NCBI RefSeq assembly: GCF_963675165.1
Contig: NC_087384.1
Coordinates: 4,333,182 to 4,397,181 of the forward strand
DNA: 64,000 nucleotides
Direction of reading: 5' to 3'
Source of the DNA: Halichondria panicea
Lineage: Eukaryota; Porifera; Demospongiae; Suberitida; Halichondriidae
Below the pieces are notes generated by a model. It made no database searches, was not told the origin of the DNA, and saw only the letters and a list, made by a program, of their open reading frames with translations. This document shows positions 57,372 through 64,000 of the stretch, piece by piece (the first letter of the stretch is position 1; every line of letters starts with the position of its first letter). A program made the position numbers and the translations under genes.

Positions 57372-59844
57372 TCAAAACTTCATCTTATGAGGGTACTGTC
57401 CATGCTTGAGCGAGAATCGTCCAGAGAGGTACTGTCTCATACTGGGCACATTCTTGATCAGAGTGAGTAACTGGGTATCAACGCTCTTCTGATCTTCCTT
57501 ACGCTCATCACTGACTAGGTAGGACTGAAGGGAGGGAGAACAGTAATCATATCAATCTGTCAACTAGAAAGGCAGAATAATACTAGAGATACTCAGGTGA
57601 ATTAAGGACTGGGTCCTTTAATTATTGCTGATTCAGCTAAAACGAAGCTCCGCCCACGCTTTTTACCAGCAATTGTGCATAAAAATGGATCTCAAACTGC
57701 TTAAATCTTTAGCTCTAATTCCGGAGTCCTAAACGCTCCTTGAAGCACTTACTTTTTAGTGTAGTAGTTAGTTCTAAGGCTAGTACACACAGTAATATTC
57801 GGAAGGAGCCGTCTGCACTACGTAGAGTAAGTTATTAGCTTTTACATGTAAAAAATTAAGCTAGAAAACTATGTTTTATAGCTTTAGTTGAAGGAACAGC
57901 TCCTTCCGAATATTACTGTGTGTACTAGCCTTAGAACTAGCTACTACACTAAAAAGTAAGTGCTTCAAGGAGCGTTTAGGACTCCGGAATTAGAGCTAAA
58001 GATTTAAGCAGTTTGAGATCCATTTTTATGCACAATTGCTGGTAAAAAGCGTGGGCGGAGCTTCGTTTTAGCTGAATCAGCAATAATTGAAGGACCCAGT
58101 CCTTAATTCACTTGAGTATTTAATTTTCTTACATGTCCATTTAACACAATAGGAGAAAAACAGCCTAAAACCACAAAAAAACTGGCCCTTAGGAAGAACA
58201 TAAATGCATTGCTAAGAAAATACATGGCAAATGAAGCTTTGTATTTGGGGCACAATAGGGACAGAATATCTCACATACCCCCAACCTGGCTATGTCATAA
58301 CTCACTTTTTTTGAGTCTGCAAAGAGGTCTCCTCCTTTGTCCTTCTGGCTTGAGGATCTTGTGAAATAGGTGTCACTAACCCCCTCAGGGATGTTGAGAG
58401 TACTGATGTCCAGTCGAGTGCTCGTAGCAATGACGTATGACTGACACACACGCCTTAGGGGGAAACCATTCACACAGAACGGACCTATGGGAAGCAGTGA
58501 CAAAACGATCCATAAACAAATTAACGAATAGCTGAAGGTGCTGTCATTCCATACACTTCTAGACCTACACAAAATCTCCGAAGCCTCTATAAACACAAGT
58601 TACATAATATCTACCATAATGAATCTGAATCTCCCATTGGTACTCTAGCAGACGGCTGTGTTAACACTTAGTGCACTTACCAGTCACTAGGAGAAGGCCA
58701 GACGCGAGCTGTTTCAAGAACACCACCCTCTTGCCCATGTGTCGCCCTGCTAGGATGATGAGCACTGTTCCGGGAGTGATGGACGAGCGGACCTTGCCAG
58801 GTTTGGGGTGCTTACGAGAGCTGATCCTACGCTTGACATCCTCTGTCGGGTAGTAACGAGGCTGTGGGAGAAATAAGGGAGTCAAAATACTGTTACGTAC
58901 ACTAGCAGATATGCGAAAGAGGGTGTAATTTTATAGACCATAAATAGCATAATTGATGTGTGAACATGTAAGTGTAATTTTATAACGAAATAACACAATT
59001 GATGTGTGTGCATAATGACCACACATACTGACTACGGAATTTGACGAATGACACAGTACTGTAAAAACAAGTTTGTTTGCACTTCATTCTTACTGGTACT
59101 GAAACGTACCCATATATATTTCGAGGATATAAACATTCGCAGAATGACCGTTAGAAAGGTTTTTGCAGATAATTTTCGTGGAATACCAGCCTTTCTGCAG
59201 CATGCATGCATGCATGCAATATTAACTTCGTGGGTCGCGGTAGATGCTTGATCAGCGAAAACTACGAACATTTTATACCCTCGAAATATACCCGCTATAC
59301 AATACTTTGGTACAAATACAGTAAAACTTAGCTCGCTCAGACTGAATGCAATTTTGGAATACCTAAAGAAAGCACGAACCGTTACCGCAATTAATTTGTT
59401 CTGATGCTTATACATTTGTGATATCAAAGGCGGGCAGTCGCCTTTTATGTTTTGGCCTAAAATAATAATGATACGCATGCATTAGCCTCGTCCCCATGCC
59501 GATTTTTATGAACCGGAAAGATAAAAATCCTGAATATGGGCCAAGCAACAGATTGGACTGAACGCTTTATAGAAGTGTAATTACGTCTGGGGAGCTGTAA
59601 TAACACCAACTAGCCACGGTATTAATGAACATACCGATTTCTTTAACAGGACATCTCTTGTCTTGCCGTTATCTTCCCCCTTGATGGGCTTAACCCTGTA
59701 GAGAGGCTCAGCTGGGTTATCAGCCTTGGCTGCCACCTTCTTACGCTTGTAGAGGAATCTCTTTCGATACATAGCAGACCTACTGTACCGGGAGATGCCT
59801 CCCAGAAGCACCTGGTTTCTTGGGCTATGAGGTTTACCAGCCAT
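57372..59844 (-). CDS. RPL6: 60S ribosomal protein L6 (eL6)
   Basis: Exons 59844-59635, 58861-58681, 58484-58306 and 57524-57372 join in phase to 240 residues. eL6 is a structural protein of the large ribosomal subunit. Family blocks are easy to see: PRYYPTEDV at the start of exon 2, [25 protein letters not shown] with [25 protein letters not shown], and the C-terminal [13 protein letters not shown]. It is shorter than the human protein, lacking part of the basic N-terminal repeat region. The first intron (59634-58862) holds a diverged TACCG-family MITE. The third (58305-57525) is filled by a 0.5-kb foldback. The start codon is 280 bp from that of RNGTT on the other strand. Confidence 0.96.
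57590..58118. mobile_element. Foldback element in RPL6 intron 3
   Basis: Inverted arms of about 230 bp begin TACTCAGGTGAATTAAGGAC and end in the complement, separated by a loop of about 60 bp near 57860-57920. The arms match the 5' portion of the LINE at 19042-19286 over most of their length. In the pre-mRNA this would fold into a very long hairpin, yet RPL6 must be spliced efficiently. No target duplication is obvious. Confidence 0.88.
59106..59302. mobile_element. Diverged TACCG-family MITE (RPL6 intron 1)
   Basis: ACCCATATATATTTCGAGG at the left and CCTCGAAATATACCCGCTATAC at the right are inverted. An internal ATGCATGCATGCATGC run is present. Confidence 0.6.
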
Positions 59845-60124
59845 CTTTTACTTCTATAGAAATTAAAATACCATAATGTGTTACCACTGCATAAGACCAG
59901 AGTGAAATTTATAGACAGTAGGAGCAGATTAATGAGGATAAAATTTACTTACCTTACCACGTTGGATGGCACAACTTGTAGAGAGGACGACCTCATTGAG
60001 CATGCGCACAAAGTAGTACCCACAATCACACATTTTTATTGTATGGCTAATTGGATTGACACCTTTATATCTATGGTTGCACTTGATAGAAGAGTGTCAC
60101 TGTTTACTTGGCGATACAGTTGGC
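59845..60124. promoter_or_regulatory. Bidirectional promoter region, RPL6 / RNGTT
   Basis: The two start codons are separated by 280 bp and point outward. I see no clear TATA box. A pyrimidine-rich start (TOP-like) motif expected for ribosomal protein mRNAs could be the CTTCT just upstream of the RPL6 ATG on the minus strand, but this is weak. Confidence 0.45.
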
Positions 60125-63100
60125 ATGTCCATTCCTAGAAGGTGGGAGCATTGCCCAAGAATTGGTCAGATAGTTGCTGGTGAGTTTGTATCTCTATGCT
60201 GTATGTTAATACAATCATGCACCATCGGATGGTGTTGTTTATAGTAAACACATGCTCAGTCAGTGTAGTTGTCATCAAGCTCATGCACCACAAAATGTAT
60301 TTTTTGAGGGTTGCTGAACCTCAATAGTTTTAAGTTGGATCACCTGGCTTGTACGGCATGACGTGGAAACGCCCTAAACTCATCATTTTTCTTTACCCTA
60401 TCTACGCCTACTAAATCAACATCCTGCGCCGTACATGCCATGTTGTTTGTGTCACTCGATTGCAGTATACACCACTTATAATTACGTACAAAGGATCTTG
60501 TTAACTACAAGCCAGACATATAAAACTACAGTATAAGACCTGTACCACATAAGGTATTATAAACCTGTCTTTGCTCATTGTAAAAGAATAAATGACCTCA
60601 ATCGCAAATTAACCCCCCCCCCCTTGCCACCCGTAGATATACGCATAGTAAAAGAAAGCGAGATCTTTCTTGACTTTACTAACTACTTTTTTGTAAAGAT
60701 ATTGGCTATAGAGAACTTCTCCAATGTCAAGATGGCTTCTTATTGAGTATCAGCTTGGCTAGCTAAGACAGCCTCGATTTAACCACACGATTTATCCACA
60801 CGGTAACACAGATGTAAATTTGAAATACATCCGTTTTGCTTTCTATATGCTGCCATCCTTCTTTCTTTCAGATATTTGCTTCCAATTTTCAGCTCAATTT
60901 TATGTATTTTATTTGTCACTATGCTCAATACATTGTGACACAGACAAGTTCCTTCCCTTCAAGACCCCACTGTCCTTCCAGTATGATGGAGAGGTTCCTA
61001 AGGAGAGTCGGTTTGACGTATCAGCATTGCTATAGTGTGTGGAGGGGCTGCAAAAACGAATGGGGATGGTGATAGACCTCACTAACTTGGACAGGTACTA
61101 CGACAAGAGAGAGCTCACTGATGACAAGAATATTAACCATTACAAGCTACAGTGCGAGGGGTGAGTATCAATGGTTTTTAGACAGGTGCCATCTTCATTA
61201 ATAATTGTGTTAACGAGTGATGCATCTGCGCTCAGAGGAGATACAACACGCATGCCTCGATTTAGCAATTAGCCTCTGCAATATAACGTTGAGCGTGTTC
61301 GGATAATTGAGGCATAATTACACCCACCACTCAACGTTATTGCAGTGGCTAATTGCTAAATCGAGGCACACGTGTCGTACCTCCTCTGAGCTGCGTTGTG
61401 CTAATGCCTCTCACCATGTTTTGCTTTGCTCAAAAGTGTTATAGAAGAGGTAATAGATGTACATGTAGAAGTTTTAAGCATTTCCTGTCAATGAAAAAAG
61501 GGGTGGACCTGCAATGAGGTCAGATTTCACAAGGCTGCTTCATGGCAGTGTACGTATAATTATGAACTTCTGATGATATGCATGCAGCTTTGTAGCCTCG
61601 ATCCCAGCCCCTCTCACTAGAGGGCCTGGTAACCACCGTTTGTGCGTGGGTGGATTCAATAGTAAATTTGTTAGTAAAACTCTTGTAGTTTATCAATTAA
61701 CCTTTTGTACTATGGTCACCCACGTGGTTGATTAAACTATACTATTAAGAGAGAAATCGCCATCACAACTCTAGGCTCATACAAGGAGCACTGATCTTAC
61801 TGAGATGGCATCAAACAAGCGTCTGGAAGCAAGTAGACTTGCCAGAGTCGGTAGGTACTGACAGAAAAACGCCCACTACTCTACCACAGTACAAAAGAAG
61901 ACAAAACCTGACTTTCCAACACTGGAGAGAGCTTGAGCAAGAGCAGAACAGAAGTAGAAGCCATCACAACAAAACTAGTCACTATAGTCTAGGTCATAAA
62001 TGTTGTGAGTAGCTGTGTTATTTCATTAAAACTGCTGTGATTTGTGCAATGACATTATTGTACAATATACTGACTAATTTACTAAGATATCTCGATCCCC
62101 AAGAATCTTGGGGCAATTGACGCATGCGCAGACAATGTATACCAGGCCGTCTCAACTGAGAACGGCCTGGAATCGAGGCTAGCAGCTTTGCAGCTCTTTT
62201 CTGACACTTACAGCTAACAAACAGCTAGCGCTGAAAATTTGTGTGAACAGATGATGCTATGAAAGATTCTGAAGAGACTGCAACAGTCTTCACTGTCAGC
62301 CAGCCAAACTAGCCATAATTTGAGAAAAAAGCTTTAGTTTACAAATCCACGGATCAAAATCCAAGAGAACGTGGCTAGAAACTGTTAGTCGTTTTTTTCG
62401 CATTGCAACCGTTGAGCAGAAGTATGGTGGCTATTATCAATCTTTAATCTCAATTCAACATACAAATTTTCCTTTTTATACGCAGGCCTAAGAGGTGGCT
62501 ATTTTATTTATTCTCCCTCTTGCCACTGAAATAATTCCCATACAGATTTGGAGAGATCCCTACTATGGAGCAAGTGGGAGAGTTTAAGCGAGTGTGCTCA
62601 CATTTTTTTGCTCATCATCCAGAGGAGATTATTGGTGAGTTGGTTGGATAGTTGACCTTGATGATTTAAACTTGGGCGCTCGAATTATATTTGTCTTAGC
62701 AACGTATTTTTTCTGTTCTGGTTTGTACATGCAGGTGTGCACTGTACCCATGGCTACAACCGAACTGGGTTCCTGCTAATTTCACATCTTGTAGAGGCTG
62801 ACAATTGGGGGTGAATACATAGGCTGTATGCGCATGGATGCTTAAATTGTGACTTTTTTTCACGACTCCAGCCCCTTACAAGAGCGCTAGTTTTCCCCTT
62901 CCTTGCGGCCTAGAATCGAGGCTAGTTTAAGTCCTAAGCCTTTACTCAAGACCAGGCCTCTAAACTGAATTTTACAATCAGGGGATTAGGATAGGCCACC
63001 TACTGTATAGTCATGCTGTTTGCTCATTAATTTTTATAGTGAAAAACTGCACCCCTGTAATCATTTTCTTGTTGATATGAAAGAGTGGCCAATTGTGATG

Positions 63101-63287
63101 GTATGCTCTCAGGTTGGAAGCTGCACTGGCCACGTTTGCCCAAGCTCGTCCACCTGGTGTATACAAGCAGGATTTCCTCGATGTGTTATCTCATTGCTAT
63201 GGTGATGACCAACAGCTGATTGCGTCTCTGTGGCCTGCGTGGTGTGAAGAGGGTGAGAGGTGTGCCGAGGGGAATGAGCATTACAAA
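60125..63287 (+). CDS. RNGTT: mRNA capping enzyme, N-terminal phosphatase part (partial; in-frame TAG)
   Basis: Five exons, 60125-60179, 60944-61160, 62546-62634, 62735-62810 and 63113-63287, join in phase. The capping enzyme's N-terminal RNA 5'-triphosphatase removes the gamma phosphate of nascent mRNA; the guanylyltransferase half would lie beyond the window. Conserved blocks: [42 protein letters not shown], the [10 protein letters not shown] phosphatase loop (C-x5-R intact) and [14 protein letters not shown]. Exon 2 has an in-frame TAG at 61033-61035, between SALL and [10 protein letters not shown], where the aligned human protein has an ordinary residue. If real it truncates the protein near residue 49. 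Introns contain a CAGAGGAGG-type MITE (61233-61388) and other repeats. Confidence 0.88.
61233..61388. mobile_element. Short MITE with CAGAGGAG ends (RNGTT intron 2)
   Basis: CAGAGGAGATACAACACGC at the left and CGTGTCGTACCTCCTCTG at the right are inverted, with a second inner inverted arm (CTCGATTTAGCAATTAGCC). The flanks ATCTGCGCT and AGCTGCGTT match at seven of nine positions, a decayed 9-bp duplication. Confidence 0.75.
61400..62540. other. RNGTT intron 2, repeat-rich
   Basis: No exon beyond those listed. It includes a double-hairpin repeat (62095-62182) and an inverted copy of the CGAGGCGTAGCCGCACGAG-family body (62215-62410). Confidence 0.5.
62095..62182. repeat. Short double-hairpin repeat, second copy
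   Basis: Stem 1 CCCCAAGAATCTTGGGG is a perfect palindrome. The spacer has GACGCATGCGCAGACA. Stem 2 pairs CCAGGCCGT... with ACGGCCTGG. It ends ATCGAGGCTAG. Its structure parallels 142-240. Confidence 0.65.
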
Positions 63288-63319
63288 GTGAGTGGGACCA
63301 GATAAGATTGCCGTATAAT

Positions 63320-63513
63320 CTGGTTAATAAGCGCACTTGGTTAATAAGCGCACATCAACTAATAGGCGCATACTGGTTAGCAGCTCAATATATTGTGTTA
63401 CTGCTGATATAACTATAGACCTCTTGCAGACAACGATTGAGATTCGCGTATCCGGATAATAGGTGCATAGAGGCCTGATCTTTCCCCTATAGGTGCATGC
63501 GCTTATTAACCAG
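63320..63513. mobile_element. MITE, CTGGTTAATAAGCGCA family
   Basis: The inverted ends CTGGTTAATAAGCGCA and TGCGCTTATTAACCAG are perfect, with an inner direct repeat TTGGTTAATAAGCGCAC. It lies just after the last visible RNGTT exon. Confidence 0.75.
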
Positions 63514-63647
63514 TAGCTATAGGAAGTTCATGTGATTCACCCAATACTTGATAATGAATAACACAATGTAGAATAATTTTATGCTAGGTATAATTATAAC
63601 GAACATGGTACACCAGCTAGTGCTGTGTATTGTTATAGTTATCAGAG

Positions 63648-63922
63648 TCAGTAGTGTAATAGCAACTTAGATGCAACATCATCCCGCCTCACTGTTGGAC
63701 CCTGAAGAGCTTCAATCACTTTTCTCCATGTGAGATCAGTGGGTAATTTTAATCGGAGAGATAGCATTTCTCGTAGACGTTCATTATTAGCATGTTTTTC
63801 ACGACCAATGTTATCTAAGTCCGGTTCAGTCACTCCCAGAGCTAAGCCTAATTCGTGCCAGTCTGCCCTTGCATCTATCACTCCATTGTACACAGTATGT
63901 AGATCCTCTAGAAGCAATTTTC
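63648..63922 (-). CDS. Death-domain protein, last exon
   Basis: The exon follows an acceptor (CATGCAG) at 63922 and ends at TGA (63648). About 90 residues form a Death domain: ADWHELGLALGVTEPDLDNI, NERLREMLSLRLKL, LTWRKVIEALQGPTV and VASKLLLHY. The order (LG.ALGV...I...W..V..AL) is typical. The rest of the gene lies right of the window. It is antisense to RNGTT, which should continue to the right, so it lies in an RNGTT intron or RNGTT is cut short. Confidence 0.78.
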
Positions 63923-64000
63923 CTGCATGTATGCGTAAGCAAACAAGATTGTCATTAATTTTGGTATGACTGCTTGTTAAGTTACATACGCTGGTCATTA

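Noticed and set aside
1-64000. CRISPR arrays, bacterial operons or prophage
   Set aside because: No regularly spaced repeats, Shine-Dalgarno-led gene strings or phage genes; gene structure is that of an animal nuclear genome.

Overview
The window is nuclear DNA from an animal: intron-rich genes with GT-AG introns, a vertebrate-like ribosomal protein gene, a cilium-related LRRC56 gene and a dense load of small DNA transposons. Tandem mixtures of Death, Roc-COR, Ig and ankyrin exons, short introns and A+T-rich spacers suggest an early-branching metazoan, most likely a demosponge. The phylum call is inference from gene content; no search was possible. Exon borders below were read by hand and checked by codon phase.

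Left part (1-35 kb): minus-strand exons of innate-immunity-type multidomain genes lie among many MITEs. Gene A (about 35.1 to 23.2 kb) reads Death domain, tandemly duplicated Death domain, linker/helical segment, Roc-COR GTPase, Ig domain, Death domain, acidic linkers. Gene B (about 15.8 to 3.7 kb) reads ankyrin repeats, Ig domain, start of a Death domain. They may be parts of one locus; the join between 23.2 and 15.8 kb is unresolved. A decayed LINE missing its reverse transcriptase core sits at 19.0-22.1 kb. An unidentified three-exon minus gene end lies at 37.7-38.3 kb.

Middle (39476-45012): an apparently complete 5.5-kb DNA transposon with about 115-bp inverted terminal repeats and a perfect 9-bp target duplication. 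It carries two convergent genes: a single-exon HIRAN-like protein (plus strand) and a 13-exon, 1,247-residue protein (minus strand) with an N-terminal repeat array, a SANT/Myb-like DNA-binding segment and candidate DDE residues. All 13 exons join in phase with no stop. Several MITEs in the window share its ends and its 9-bp target duplication, so this looks like a mobile family with one intact driver copy. It is the best candidate here for an undescribed system.

Right part (45-64 kb): compact conserved genes: LRRC56 (+), a GMC/pyranose-oxidase-like oxidoreductase (-), TP53RK/Bud32 (-) divergent from a class I methyltransferase (+), RPL6 (-) divergent from the mRNA capping enzyme RNGTT (+, partial, with an in-frame TAG in a conserved exon), and a Death-domain exon (-) at the edge. 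Introns and spacers hold foldbacks and palindromes, one being a 0.5-kb hairpin in an RPL6 intron that shares sequence with the LINE 5' end.
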